Source of the DNA: an uncultured Eubacteriales bacterium
GTDB lineage: Bacteria; Bacillota; Clostridia; Oscillospirales; Acutalibacteraceae
DNA length: 64,000 bases
Assembly: GCA_934486615.1 (NCBI GenBank)
Contig: CAKSQO010000006.1
Span: forward strand, 81,096-145,095
Direction: 5' to 3'
Made by a program: the position numbers and the translations under genes. Each line of letters begins with the position of its first letter. The stretch's first letter is position 1. The notes below the pieces were generated by a model that saw only the letters and a list, made by a program, of their open reading frames with translations, did not search any database and had not been told where the DNA came from. Below are positions 30,746 through 39,994 of the stretch, piece after piece.

Positions 30746-31748
30746 ATGGTATGCTTCGGTCGGCGCAGACGCCGACACGGTAGTAAGTACAAGAATAAGG
30801 CTTGCGCGAAACATCGCGGGAATCCCGTTCCCGTCGAGAATGAGCGCCGAGCAGCTTAAAAGCGTAAACGAAAGCGTGCGCGACGCATTGTTCTCCGACG
30901 CAAAATGCAGGGAGCAGTTCAAGTACATTGAAATGGATACCCTGCCCGACATCACCGCGATGTCGCTCGCGGAGCGTCATCTGATAAGCCCCGAGTTTGC
31001 GCAAAACCGCAACGGCAAGGCGCTGCTGCTCTCTGACGACGAGTCGGTCAGCATCATGCTCTGCGAAGAGGATCACATCAGGATTCAGGTCATGCGCGCA
31101 GGTTTGGCGCTTGACGAGGCTTACGCCGAGGCCGACCGCATCGACGACATTCTCTCAGGCAAGCTGACCTTTGCGTTCAACGAGCGTCTCGGCTACCTGA
31201 CCGAGTGCCCGACCAACCTCGGCACCGGGCTGCGCGCCTCACTTATGCTGCACCTTCCGGCGCTCGAGGCAAACGGCGCTATCAACCGCCTTGCCGCCTC
31301 CGTCAGCAAGATAGGGCTTACGATCCGCGGTACATACGGCGAGGGCAGCCGTGCCGAAGCCGCGATGTACCAGCTTTCAAATCAGGTCACCCTCGGAATT
31401 TCCGAAAAGGCCGCGATAGACAATCTGAAGTCCATCGCCGCACAGACGATCTCACAGGAGCGCAACGTGCGCCGCTCGCTCGACCCCGACAGGATCGAGG
31501 ACGCGGCGTTCAGGGCGCTCGGCGAACTTAAATACGCCCGTATGCTCAGCAGCGGGGAATTTATGGAGCTTATCTCCAAGGTCCGCCTGGGCATTTCGAT
31601 GGGCATTATAAAAGATGTCGGGCTGACGCAGATCGGCGAGATAATCAACATGGCAGGCCCCGCGAGCATTCAGGCCGCAGCGGGCAAACCGCTTGAGCCT
31701 GCCGAGCGCGACAAGCTGCGCGCAAAAACCGTACGCGAAAGGTTATGA
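30738..31748 (+). CDS. mcsB: McsB, protein-arginine kinase
   Basis: A 336-residue member of the ATP:guanido phosphotransferase fold that phosphorylates arginines, marking proteins for ClpCP and inactivating CtsR. Visible signatures are STRIRLARN near the N-terminus and ECPTNLGTGLRAS with the nucleotide-binding region, then RGTYGEGS. It is a little shorter than the Bacillus enzyme. The ribosome site AAGGGGAG lies in the end of mcsA. Confidence 0.95.
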   Translation: MSKWYASVGADADTVVSTRIRLARNIAGIPFPSRMSAEQLKSVNESVRDALFSDAKCREQFKYIEMDTLPDITAMSLAERHLISPEFAQNRNGKALLLSDDESVSIMLCEEDHIRIQVMRAGLALDEAYAEADRIDDILSGKLTFAFNERLGYLTECPTNLGTGLRASLMLHLPALEANGAINRLAASVSKIGLTIRGTYGEGSRAEAAMYQLSNQVTLGISEKAAIDNLKSIAAQTISQERNVRRSLDPDRIEDAAFRALGELKYARMLSSGEFMELISKVRLGISMGIIKDVGLTQIGEIINMAGPASIQAAAGKPLEPAERDKLRAKTVRERL

Positions 31749-31755
31749 TTTATGT

Positions 31756-34215
31756 ATGTTCAAATTCAACGGCTTTACACATAAAGCGAACGAGGCGCTC
31801 AACCTCGCAATAGAGTCCGCGCAGGGCTTCGGCCACACCTACATCGGCAGCGAGCACATTCTTATCGGTCTGCTGCAGTGCGACGAGTCCGCCGCGGGAC
31901 AGATCCTCGCCGACAAGGGCGTTACCGCCGAAAAGATCGAAGCGGAGCTTGAAGCCACCGTCGGCCGCGGCAATCCCACCGTGCTCAGCCCCGATCAGCT
32001 GACCCCGAGGGCAAAGCGCATAATCGAAATGTCAATCGCCATCGCCCGCTCGAGCGGCTGCTCGCTTGTGGGCACGGAGCACCTGCTCGCCGCCATTCTT
32101 GAGGAGGGCGACAACTACGCCGTCCGCTTCATAAGCAAGGCAGGCGGCGACTGCAGCTCCATTCTTCAGGAGGCCGCGAGAGTCGCAGGCTCGGGCGCGG
32201 AGGACGCCGAGAGCCCCTCTGCCAAGGCGGGCAAATCGGGCTCATCCAAGACTCCGACCCTCGACAAATACGGCCGTGACCTGACCGCCGAGGCCAAGGC
32301 GGGCAAGCTCGACCCCGTAATCGGCAGAGCGCACGAAATAGAGCGCATAATCCAGATACTCACCCGCCGCACGAAGAACAATCCGTGCCTTATCGGCGAG
32401 CCCGGCGTCGGTAAAACCGCCGTCGTCGAGGGGCTTGCCATCAAGATCGCCGACGGCGAAGTGCCCGAGCTGCTTAAAGACAAGCGCGTGGTGTCGCTCG
32501 ACCTGACCGGCATGGTCGCGGGCACCAAGTACCGCGGCGACTTTGAGGAAAGGGTCAAGGCCGCCATCGACGAGGTCGTAAAATCCAAGGACACCATCCT
32601 ATTCATCGACGAGGTGCACACCCTCGTCGGCGCAGGCTCGGCCGAGGGCTCGACCGACGCCGCGAATATGCTCAAGCCGCAGCTTGCCCGCGGCGAGGTG
32701 CAGATAATCGGCGCGACCACGCTTAACGAGTACCGCAAGTACATCGAAAAGGACGCGGCGCTCGAGCGCCGTTTCCAGCCGCTCACCGTCGGCGAGCCGA
32801 ACGAGGACGACGCAGTGCTCATTCTCAAGGGTCTGCGCGACAAGTACGAGGCTCACCACAAGGTGCGTATCCTCGACGAAGCGCTTGAAGCCGCCGTCAA
32901 GCTCTCAAGCCGCTACATCACCGACCGCTACCTGCCCGACAAGGCCATCGACCTTATCGACGAGGCCGCCTCGCGCGTGAAGCTGCGCAATATGACGACC
33001 CCGACCGAGCTTAAAGAGCTTGAGGATAAAATCAAGCACATCAGCGAGGAAAAGACCTCGGCCGTCAACGCGCAGGATTTTGAGCGCGCCGCCAGGCTGC
33101 GCGACAGCGAAAAGACCGAGCGGGCAAACCTTGACGCCCTCAAGGCCGACTGGCAGCAGAAGTCCGAGCACGCCTCGGGCGAAGTCACCGCAGAGGAGAT
33201 CGCCGAGATCGTCTCCAGCTGGACGGGCGTGCCCGTTGCTCAGCTGACCGAGGCCGAGAGCGAGCGCCTGCTAAAGCTCGAAAGCATACTCCATCAACGC
33301 GTAATCGGCCAGGACGAGGCCGTCACCGCCGTCGCCAAGGCTATCCGCCGCGGCAGAGTCGGGCTCAAGGACCCGAAGCGTCCTATCGGCTCGTTCATCT
33401 TCCTCGGCCCGACGGGCGTCGGTAAAACCGAGCTGTGCCGCGCTCTTGCAGAGTCGATGTTCGGCGACGAAAACGCGATAATCAAGCTCGATATGTCCGA
33501 GTTTATGGAGAAGCACACAGTGTCAAAGCTCATCGGCTCTCCTCCGGGATATGTCGGCTATGACGAGGGCGGCCAGCTGACCGAAAAGGTTCGCCGCAAG
33601 CCTTACTCCGTCGTGCTGTTCGACGAAATCGAAAAGGCTCACCCCGACGTGTTCAATATGCTGCTCCAGATTCTTGAGGACGGCGTGCTGACCGACTCGC
33701 AGGGCCGCCACGTCAACTTCAAGAACACCGTCATCATTATGACAAGCAACGTCGGCGCGCGCCTCATCACCGAGAACCGCACCTCCGTCGGCTTCGGCGA
33801 CAAGGCCGAGGCAGGCAGCGAAAACGATGTCAAGAACGCCGTGCTCGAAGAGCTCAAGCGCCAGTTCAAGCCCGAGTTCCTCAACCGTATCGACGACATC
33901 ATCGTCTTTAACAAGCTCAGCGAGGAGGACATTCGCAGGATTGCCGCAAATATGCTTGCCACGCTCACTAAGCGCGTCAAGGCCATCGGTATTGACTGCA
34001 CCTTTGACGAGTCGGCCGTCGCCGAGATTGCGAAAGAGGGCTTCGACCCCGTATACGGCGCGCGTCCGCTGCGCCGCTCGATCCAGAGCCGCATTGAGGA
34101 CTCGCTCAGCGAGCGTATCCTCGAGGGCGTGGTCAAGGAGGGCGACAGCGTCCGCTGCACCTACTCCGACGGCGAGTTCCGCTTTGTAAAAGCCGAGCCG
34201 ACCGCCGCCGAATAA
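31756..34215 (+). CDS. clpC: ClpC, AAA+ unfoldase of the Clp protease
   Basis: An 819-residue Hsp100 protein. Order: two Clp N-terminal repeats (about 1-145), AAA domain 1 with Walker A GEPGVGKTAVVEG and Walker B ILFIDEVHTLVGAG, a middle coiled coil with a UVR-like motif (SAVNAQDFERAARLRDSE), AAA domain 2 with Walker A GPTGVGKTELCRAL and Walker B VVLFDEIEKAH, and a C-terminal domain. The start is MFKFNGFTHKANEAL, as in homologs; the frame is open further upstream inside mcsB but without support. It is the last gene of the operon, 7 bp after mcsB. Confidence 0.97.
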   Translation: MFKFNGFTHKANEALNLAIESAQGFGHTYIGSEHILIGLLQCDESAAGQILADKGVTAEKIEAELEATVGRGNPTVLSPDQLTPRAKRIIEMSIAIARSSGCSLVGTEHLLAAILEEGDNYAVRFISKAGGDCSSILQEAARVAGSGAEDAESPSAKAGKSGSSKTPTLDKYGRDLTAEAKAGKLDPVIGRAHEIERIIQILTRRTKNNPCLIGEPGVGKTAVVEGLAIKIADGEVPELLKDKRVVSLDLTGMVAGTKYRGDFEERVKAAIDEVVKSKDTILFIDEVHTLVGAGSAEGSTDAANMLKPQLARGEVQIIGATTLNEYRKYIEKDAALERRFQPLTVGEPNEDDAVLILKGLRDKYEAHHKVRILDEALEAAVKLSSRYITDRYLPDKAIDLIDEAASRVKLRNMTTPTELKELEDKIKHISEEKTSAVNAQDFERAARLRDSEKTERANLDALKADWQQKSEHASGEVTAEEIAEIVSSWTGVPVAQLTEAESERLLKLESILHQRVIGQDEAVTAVAKAIRRGRVGLKDPKRPIGSFIFLGPTGVGKTELCRALAESMFGDENAIIKLDMSEFMEKHTVSKLIGSPPGYVGYDEGGQLTEKVRRKPYSVVLFDEIEKAHPDVFNMLLQILEDGVLTDSQGRHVNFKNTVIIMTSNVGARLITENRTSVGFGDKAEAGSENDVKNAVLEELKRQFKPEFLNRIDDIIVFNKLSEEDIRRIAANMLATLTKRVKAIGIDCTFDESAVAEIAKEGFDPVYGARPLRRSIQSRIEDSLSERILEGVVKEGDSVRCTYSDGEFRFVKAEPTAAE

Positions 34216-34222
34216 GCATAAA

Positions 34223-34284
34223 TAACCCCCGCCGCTTAAAGCCGCTCCCCGAAACGGGAAGCCGCCGAAAGCGGCGGGGTTTTC
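34223..34284 (+). terminator. Terminator of the clpC operon
   Basis: AACCCCCGCCGCTT pairs with AAGCGGCGGGGTTTT around an internal CCCCG/CGGG stem. Confidence 0.8.
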
Positions 34285-34380
34285 TCTGCCCAACGGGCAG
34301 CATCACTATGCAAAGAAAAGCACAACCTGCCGCAGGAAGCCCACCTCGTCCGAAACCGGCGAACAATCCTTGCGCCGTGC

Positions 34381-34896
34381 TTAAAAAGTGCGGTGCAGCC
34401 CAACCTCCGCGCCCTCAAGCTCAAGCAGGGCGCGCTTTTTGTGGGCTCCGCCCGCGTAGCCTGTCAGGCTGCCGTCGAAGCCCAAGACGCGGTGACACGG
34501 CACGATTATCGACAGCGGATTGTGCCCGACAGCGCCTCCGACCGCCTGCGCGGACATCCTGCCCGCACCGCTTTGCGCTTCAAGCGCTTTTGCCAGCGCG
34601 CCGTAGGTCGTCGTCGCGCCGTAGGGTATCTGCCGCAGCAGCTCCCACACGCGCAGGCGAAACGGCGTGCCGATCAAGTGCAGCGGCGGCGTAAAGTCAG
34701 GCTCGCACCCGCCGAAATACACGTCAAGCCAGCGCTTTGCCGACTTTATATGCCCGTTCTCACCCTCGGTGCAGTCGCGCGGCAGACCTGCGGCAAAATA
34801 TTTTGCGCCGTCAAACCACAGCCCCGTCAGCCCGACCTCGTCGGCCGCAAGCAAAATCCCGCCGAGCGGCGACTTGTAATGGAAGACCTGAATCAT
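34381..34896 (-). CDS. ogt: Methylated-DNA--protein-cysteine methyltransferase
   Basis: A 171-residue suicide repair protein that takes O6-alkyl groups from guanine onto its own cysteine. The active site IIVPCHRVLGFDG is at about residues 131-143, with the helix-turn-helix segment (IPYGATTTYGALAKAL) before it. The start overlaps the stop of the glycosylase gene (ATGA), forming an alkylation-repair operon. Confidence 0.94.
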   Translation of the reverse strand: MIQVFHYKSPLGGILLAADEVGLTGLWFDGAKYFAAGLPRDCTEGENGHIKSAKRWLDVYFGGCEPDFTPPLHLIGTPFRLRVWELLRQIPYGATTTYGALAKALEAQSGAGRMSAQAVGGAVGHNPLSIIVPCHRVLGFDGSLTGYAGGAHKKRALLELEGAEVGLHRTF

Positions 34897-35552
34897 TTTC
34901 CGCTTTCCTTTTTCTTCGGCGCATAATCGCGCATTTCGGGTATCGCGCCGCCCGCGACCGCCCAGATGTACAGGCTCGCCACGCTGCAGCAGGGGCTGAA
35001 GCGCCTGCGGTACTTCTCAAACAGCCTGCGGTCGATTTTGCGGTGGTGATATATCATTCTCAAGCCCCGCTGAATTGCGAGGTCGCCAAAGCTGAACACG
35101 TTCGGCCGCTGCATACAAAACAGCAGTATCATCTCGGCCGTCCACACACCTATGCCCTTGAGGGTGCTCAGCTGCGCTGTCGCTTCGTCGTCGGACTTGC
35201 TCCGAATTCCGTCAAGGTCGAATTCGCCCGACGTCACCTTTTGAGCAAAGTCGGTAATGTACTCGGCCTTGCGGCGGGAAATGCCGACCGACTGCAGCCG
35301 CTCCAAGCCCGCCCCGCAGACCGTGCGGGGGCTGACCTCGCCCAGCTCCTCGCGCATACGCCGCCAGGCGGTCGCCTGCGCCTTTGTCGAAATCTGCTGC
35401 CCGACGATGTGATGCACGACCGCCGAAAACAGGTCGCCGTCGACCTCGCGATAAACGTGCCCGACGCGCTCGATGACCTCGCAAAGCCGCTTGTCGCGCT
35501 GTTTTAGGAAGTCCGTCTCCCGCTCGCCGTATTCAAAAAAAGTCGTGCTCAT
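34893..35552 (-). CDS. DNA-3-methyladenine glycosylase (AlkA-like, HhH-GPD)
   Basis: A 219-residue base-excision glycosylase. The helix-hairpin-helix is STLKGIGVWTAEMILLF (about residues 128-144), followed by the catalytic aspartate in SFGDLAIQRGL. The N-terminal region HHIVGQQISTKAQAT is also typical. The start is set at ATG 35552; an in-frame GTG at 35558 is possible. It has no N-terminal AlkA_N domain, so it is the short Firmicutes type. It is coupled to the methyltransferase downstream and overlaps a 36-codon frame upstream. Confidence 0.9.
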   Translation of the reverse strand: MSTTFFEYGERETDFLKQRDKRLCEVIERVGHVYREVDGDLFSAVVHHIVGQQISTKAQATAWRRMREELGEVSPRTVCGAGLERLQSVGISRRKAEYITDFAQKVTSGEFDLDGIRSKSDDEATAQLSTLKGIGVWTAEMILLFCMQRPNVFSFGDLAIQRGLRMIYHHRKIDRRLFEKYRRRFSPCCSVASLYIWAVAGGAIPEMRDYAPKKKESGK

Positions 35553-35659
35553 ATCCACCGCCTCGGGGTCAGGTCGCCGATGGTGACGGCCTCGCCCGTT
35601 TCAATAGAATTCGACATCTCTCGGGGAACGATCACCATTTCAGCTTCAGGATAAAGCAT
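35549..35659 (-). CDS. Possible 36-residue protein coupled to the glycosylase gene
   Basis: From ATG 35659 a frame of 36 codons (MLYPEAEMVIVPREM, then SNSIETGEAV, ending TPRRWI) stops in a TGA that overlaps the glycosylase ATG (ATGA). GGAGG lies about 12 bases before the start, with a nearer GAGG. The stop-start overlap suggests a leader peptide or a small partner protein. No homolog is recognised, and the evidence is limited to signals and overlap. Confidence 0.4.
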   Translation of the reverse strand: MLYPEAEMVIVPREMSNSIETGEAVTIGDLTPRRWI

Positions 35660-35692
35660 ACCTCGATCTTTGTCCTCCGTTATCTCCCGAAT

Positions 35693-36715
35693 TTACCTCG
35701 CCAGAATTTCGATGAGCGGCATATTCGCCTCGCCGTCGGGGTCGGTCACGCGGGCAAAGCCCTTGTAGCTCCAGACCGAGCGGCCGATGCCGTACTCGTT
35801 GAACAAATCAATTATATCGGAGTGCCAGCGCAGCGTGCTCGCCATATCGGCCGTTTCGTGCACGCCGAACTCGCCGCAGTAGAGCGCGTGACCCGAAGTC
35901 CTCGCAAACTCCGCCGCAGGGCGCAGAAAGTCGGCCATAGCCGCCTTGTCGACCACGTCGTACCGATCAAGAAGGTAGCTGTCGTGCCCTGCGAAATATT
36001 CGCGGTGCTCGTGCGTATTGAGCGGGTAGGTCACCGAGCGCTGATATTCCCTCAGCCAACCGACCCAGCTTGCGCGCTGATGCGTAAACAGCATCGGCGC
36101 ATAGCAGTGGAAGGTGTAGACGATGTTGTCGTCATCGGGCAAAGCGAGGTGCTTCAGCTGATCGGCGGAATTCCAGCGGTTGCCGCCGATGATTATCTTT
36201 CTTTTCGGCGAAACAGCCTCGATCTCGGAAGCGGTGCGCTGCCACAGCGCGTTCCACGGCTCGCTTGTTTCCTGCACGAGCTCGTTGAGCAGCTCAAACG
36301 CGAGTGTTTCTCCCTCTCCCGCATAGCGGCGCGCGAACATCCTCCATATATTCACAAAGCGCTCCTGCTGGCGCTCATTTGAAAACAGGTCGTTTGATTT
36401 TTCGGTCGTGTTTGAGAAGATAAAGCCGGGTGCGTGGTGCAGGTCGAGTATCATATTCAACCCGTTCTTCCTGCAGGCTTCAAGCGCAAAATCGACGTAT
36501 TTCAGCCCGCTTTCAAGGTATTCGCCGGGCTTTTCGTCGCTCTCAAACAGCATATAATCGACGGGCAGTCGGACGTGATCAAGCCCCCAGGACGCGATTT
36601 TGCCGAAGTCGTCCTCGGTAATATAGCTGTTCCAGTGCTCCTCGCGCCCGTCGTCGTACTGTGAGATCCAGTGCCCGAGGTTGACCCCGCGCATATAGCC
36701 GTCAAAAGTTTTCAT
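35693..36715 (-). CDS. Glycoside hydrolase family 5, cytoplasmic
   Basis: A 340-residue (beta/alpha)8 glycosidase. Family GH5 marks are MRGVNLGHW at the N-terminus, ILDLHHAPGF, the acid/base Glu of FELLNELVQ (about residue 145), the HCYAP strand, and the nucleophile Glu in LYCGEFGVHE (about 290). There is no signal peptide, so it probably cleaves imported oligosaccharides such as beta-glucosides or mannosides. ATG 36715 has AAAGGGGG 8 bases upstream; an in-frame TTG at 36721 is less likely. The genes downstream (35659, 35552, 34896) lie close and in the same direction, although their functions are unrelated. Confidence 0.88.
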   Translation of the reverse strand: MKTFDGYMRGVNLGHWISQYDDGREEHWNSYITEDDFGKIASWGLDHVRLPVDYMLFESDEKPGEYLESGLKYVDFALEACRKNGLNMILDLHHAPGFIFSNTTEKSNDLFSNERQQERFVNIWRMFARRYAGEGETLAFELLNELVQETSEPWNALWQRTASEIEAVSPKRKIIIGGNRWNSADQLKHLALPDDDNIVYTFHCYAPMLFTHQRASWVGWLREYQRSVTYPLNTHEHREYFAGHDSYLLDRYDVVDKAAMADFLRPAAEFARTSGHALYCGEFGVHETADMASTLRWHSDIIDLFNEYGIGRSVWSYKGFARVTDPDGEANMPLIEILAR

Positions 36716-36837
36716 TGTCAATGCCCCCTTTGCTTCAATATAGCAAAAGCGGCGGCAAAAATCAATGATTTCGAGCGCCTTCAGGAAAATTTTATGCTCC
36801 TATTCCGCACCGTGCGATTTCAGGCGTGCTTCGTCAC

Positions 36838-36876
36838 ATCAAAAAAAGCGCAGAGCAGCGAATGCTCCGCGCTTTT
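36838..36876 (-). terminator. Terminator of the degV-hemolysin III operon
   Basis: On the minus strand AAAAGCGC-GAGCA pairs with TGCTC-GCGCTTTT and continues into a T7 run. Confidence 0.8.
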
Positions 36877-36896
36877 CAGCTTTTCAACTGACTCTC

Positions 36897-37568
36897 TCAC
36901 AGGACGTAAAACAAAATACACACGGCCTGCAGCAGCGAGCCTGCGACCACAAAAACGTGGAACACGGTGTGGTATATCGGCTTTTTGTGCCCGACGCCGT
37001 AGAGCACCGCTCCGACGGTGTAGGACACTCCGCCCGCGAGCAGCCACATAAAGCCCGCAAGCCCCATCGCTTCAACGGTCGCTTTCAGCGCAAGCACGAT
37101 GCACCAGCCCATGCCTATGTAGCACGCCATCGACAGCCTGCCGTACCTGTTGTGGTCGATTGCGGTGAACACGGTCGCGAACGCGACAAGCCCCCACTCG
37201 ACGCCGAAGATGACCCACGCAAGCGCGGGGTGCACGGGACGTATGCTCGAAAGCAGGATAGGCGTGTAGGTTCCCGCTATCAGGAAGTAGATGGTGCAGT
37301 GGTCGATGACCTGCATTACCTTTTTGCCCATGCCGGGCTTTAAGCCGTGATAGACGCTCGACATCGTGTAAAGCACGACCATCGTCGCGCCGTAGATCGA
37401 AGCGCCGACGACGCCCCACACATTTGAGTGCAGCGCAGCGATTATGATCGATATGACGAGCACGGCTATGCCGAACGCGCCGCCGACGATATGCGTCACC
37501 ATATTGGCGATGTCCTCGCCGCGGGTGTAGCCGGGCAGCGTCCTGTCTTTGAGGGGAGTTCTCGACAT
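36897..37568 (-). CDS. Hemolysin III family membrane protein
   Basis: A 223-residue protein with seven hydrophobic segments and the conserved features of the HlyIII/PAQR-like family: ANMVTHIVGGAFG with the first His, SSVYHGL, HCTIYFLIAGTYTP, and the C-terminal HKKPIYHTVFHVFVVAG. The conserved histidines and Asp suggest a metal-dependent hydrolase in the membrane. Despite the name, hemolysis is not established for most members. It is 13 bp downstream of degV, in one operon. Confidence 0.9.
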   Translation of the reverse strand: MSRTPLKDRTLPGYTRGEDIANMVTHIVGGAFGIAVLVISIIIAALHSNVWGVVGASIYGATMVVLYTMSSVYHGLKPGMGKKVMQVIDHCTIYFLIAGTYTPILLSSIRPVHPALAWVIFGVEWGLVAFATVFTAIDHNRYGRLSMACYIGMGWCIVLALKATVEAMGLAGFMWLLAGGVSYTVGAVLYGVGHKKPIYHTVFHVFVVAGSLLQAVCILFYVL

Positions 37569-37581
37569 AGGATAAGCCCCC

Positions 37582-38442
37582 TTATTTGTGAATACCGCGG
37601 AAGAACAGCGCGACCGTGCCGGGGCCGACGTGCGCGCCAGTGACAGGCTCGTAACAGACGGTGATACACTCTCCCGTGAAGCCCTTGCTTCTGAGCAGAC
37701 CGAGCAATATGGCCGCGCCCGCTTCGTCGTCGGCGTGAGCTATTCCGATGCGCTCGTCCTTGTGGCGCACAAGCGCTTCGTAGCGCTCGGCCAGATCCAT
37801 CAGCGACTGGCGGCGTCCTCTTGCCTTGCCGCAGAGGACGATCTTGCCCTCGTCGTTGCCCGTAAGCAGCGGCTTTATCCTCAGCACCGTGCCGACCACG
37901 CTTGCGACCTTGCTTATGCGGCCGCCGCGCTTGAGGTACTCAAGGTCGTCAACGGTGAAATACTGGCACATCGTAAGCCGCTTCTTGTTAACGGTGTCGA
38001 CTATCCCGTCGAAAGAGACGCCCGCTTCGAGCATTTCGGCGGCTTCGAGCACCTGCATCCCCTCTCCGAGGGAAGCGGCGAGCGTGTCGATTACCGCTAT
38101 GCGGCGCTCGGGGTAGATCTCGCTCAGATCCTCCGCCGCAACACGCGCCGCGTGCGCCGTGCCGCTTATGCCGCCCGACATTCCGATGTAAATGATGTCG
38201 TTGCCCGCGCTGAGCTCTGCGTCCATCGCCTCGGTGAAGGTGCCGATATTGACCATCGCGGTCTTGACCTGAGCGCCCTCGCGCATCGCGCCGTAGAACG
38301 CCTTGCCGTCGAAGTCGGCCTCGGGATCCTCCTTGACCTCAACTCCGTTTACGGAGTACGAAAACCCGACGACGGTCAGGCCGTGTTTTTTTATAAGCTC
38401 CGCAGGCAAATTTGCAGAGGTGTCGGTAAATAGCTTTATCAT
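37582..38442 (-). CDS. DegV family fatty-acid-binding protein (second copy)
   Basis: A 286-residue DegV protein distinct from the one at 21833. Markers: LFTDTSANLP, KTAMVNIGTF, SGGISGTAHAARVA, the YLKRGGRISKVASVVG segment, LCGKARGRRQS and HVGPGTVALFF. A fatty acid is the expected ligand. It is first in an operon with the hemolysin III gene; a promoter with a 120-base leader is visible at 38571-38599. Confidence 0.92.
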   Translation of the reverse strand: MIKLFTDTSANLPAELIKKHGLTVVGFSYSVNGVEVKEDPEADFDGKAFYGAMREGAQVKTAMVNIGTFTEAMDAELSAGNDIIYIGMSGGISGTAHAARVAAEDLSEIYPERRIAVIDTLAASLGEGMQVLEAAEMLEAGVSFDGIVDTVNKKRLTMCQYFTVDDLEYLKRGGRISKVASVVGTVLRIKPLLTGNDEGKIVLCGKARGRRQSLMDLAERYEALVRHKDERIGIAHADDEAGAAILLGLLRSKGFTGECITVCYEPVTGAHVGPGTVALFFRGIHK

Positions 38443-38570
38443 TTTTCAGGTTACCTCATTTCGGTGAAAATATATCGGCGCTTGAAGCTGTTAAAAAGCA
38501 CCGTGTAATATCGTTTTGAGCGGATGCGTCACAGCGCCCGCCGCAGGCGTTCAGCCTAGCCTACAGACAT

Positions 38571-38599
38571 ATCATACCCCTTCGCTTAAATTTGTTCAA
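38571..38599 (-). promoter_or_regulatory. Sigma-A promoter of the degV-hemolysin III operon
   Basis: TTGAAC and TATGAT are separated by 17 bp on the minus strand. The remaining divergent intergenic region (38443-38883) holds no gene that I can see. Confidence 0.65.
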
Positions 38600-38801
38600 C
38601 CTACTCGTCGGGCGCGGCTGTCTACTTGCGCAACAACGAGCTCTACAGCGCCCGATGTTGCGGTAGAGAGTGCTTTTTCGGCTCTACTGCGCATAGAGAA
38701 GCCGCTTGTTTACTGGGCTTGCGGGATTTTTCCTCGAAAGAAGCCCCAAGCTGCGCTGAGAAACTTGGTTCGGTGAAACTCACAAAAATTAAGCGTATAC
38801 T

Positions 38802-38831
38802 ATTGCCATTTTCGGCGGGCGGTGCTATAAT
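38802..38831 (+). promoter_or_regulatory. Promoter of the sugar isomerase gene
   Basis: TTGCCA and a consensus TATAAT with an 18-bp spacer, about 45 bp before the ATG at 38884. Confidence 0.65.
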
Positions 38832-38883
38832 AGCCTCACAAGCGTTAGCGGCGGCTACCCGCCGATGATAGGAGGCTTTGTAA

Positions 38884-39798
38884 ATGAAAGCAACGGTAGG
38901 TTTGTCACTTCCCTCATTTCAGGACAAGTACGGCGATATGCTCGCAATCGAGAAGGCCAAGGAAGCAGGCTGCAACTCGATCGACCTTTCGCTTACCTGT
39001 TTTGACTACAGAAAAGAAGGAAATGTTTATTCCAAGAGCGACGAAGAGATCGTCGAATACTTCACCGCTCTGCGCAAGCGCGCCGAGGAGCTCGGCCTTG
39101 TAATCAGCCAGACCCACGGCCGTATTGAGGGCTTCAAAAACATCAAGGAGGAGGACGACGCGCTCGTCGCCAACGCCCGTCTGGACTGCCTTGCCACCGC
39201 GACCCTCGGTGCTCCCTACTGCATCATCCACTCGGTCACGTCCATATTTATGGGACCCGCTCCCGACAGGCAGCTGATGCAGGACCTCAACTTTGATATG
39301 TTCAACCGCATGATTCCGTTTGCCAAGCAGTACGGCATCAAACTCTCGAGCGAGACGTTCGGCGACGCTATGAAGTACGACGAGGTCGACTTCTTCGGTC
39401 AGATCGACCAGTTCATTATGTCGTACAACCGCATCTGCGCCGCGGGCGACAATGCAAAGTATATGTCCGTCTGCGTCGACACGGGCCACTCGAACAAGGC
39501 TTCGCGCTTCGGCCAGCCCTCTCCCGCCGACGTTATCCGTATGCTTGGCAGCAACGTCAAGACCCTGCACCTCAACGACAACAACAAGCTCGTTGACCAG
39601 CACAAGATCCCGCTCACCGGCTGCATCGACTGGGAGGACACGCTCAACGCCCTCGATGAGATCGGCTATGACGGCGTGTTCAACATGGAGCTTGCGCTCA
39701 ACAACTGCGGAGGCAAGGGCATGGAATTCGAGTCCGCCGTTTACGCCAATCAGGTTATGAAGAACCTGCTCAAGCTGCGCGGCTGGGAAGTCGAATAA
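38884..39798 (+). CDS. Sugar phosphate isomerase/epimerase (AP endonuclease 2 fold)
   Basis: A 304-residue TIM-barrel protein of the xylose-isomerase-like family. Divalent-metal ligands typical of the fold are visible: the Glu in IKLSSETFGDAM, Asp/His in VCVDTGHSN, the His of KTLHLNDN, and the C-terminal Glu in GVFNMELAL. The likely chemistry is isomerisation or epimerisation of a sugar or polyol; the substrate is unknown. It is a single gene with AGGAGG and its own promoter and terminator. Confidence 0.87.
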   Translation: MKATVGLSLPSFQDKYGDMLAIEKAKEAGCNSIDLSLTCFDYRKEGNVYSKSDEEIVEYFTALRKRAEELGLVISQTHGRIEGFKNIKEEDDALVANARLDCLATATLGAPYCIIHSVTSIFMGPAPDRQLMQDLNFDMFNRMIPFAKQYGIKLSSETFGDAMKYDEVDFFGQIDQFIMSYNRICAAGDNAKYMSVCVDTGHSNKASRFGQPSPADVIRMLGSNVKTLHLNDNNKLVDQHKIPLTGCIDWEDTLNALDEIGYDGVFNMELALNNCGGKGMEFESAVYANQVMKNLLKLRGWEVE

Positions 39799-39834
39799 GC
39801 TCACACTTCGCCTAACCGCATATTTTACACATGG

Positions 39835-39875
39835 GAAAAGCCCTTCGACTGCTTGTCGCAGCCGAAGGGCTTTTG
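39835..39875. terminator. Bidirectional terminator between the isomerase gene and glf
   Basis: GAAAAGCCCTTCG-CTGC pairs with GCAG-CGAAGGGCTTTT. Confidence 0.82.
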
Positions 39876-39994
39876 CTTTGTTGTATGTGTTCACGCACGC
39901 AAAAAGGACGGTGTGCGCCAATGGTGCCCCGCTTATCGCCGCACTTTTTCCTTGCGGTGATAAGCGGACTCGTCGATTCAGGCGGAAATGTTCA

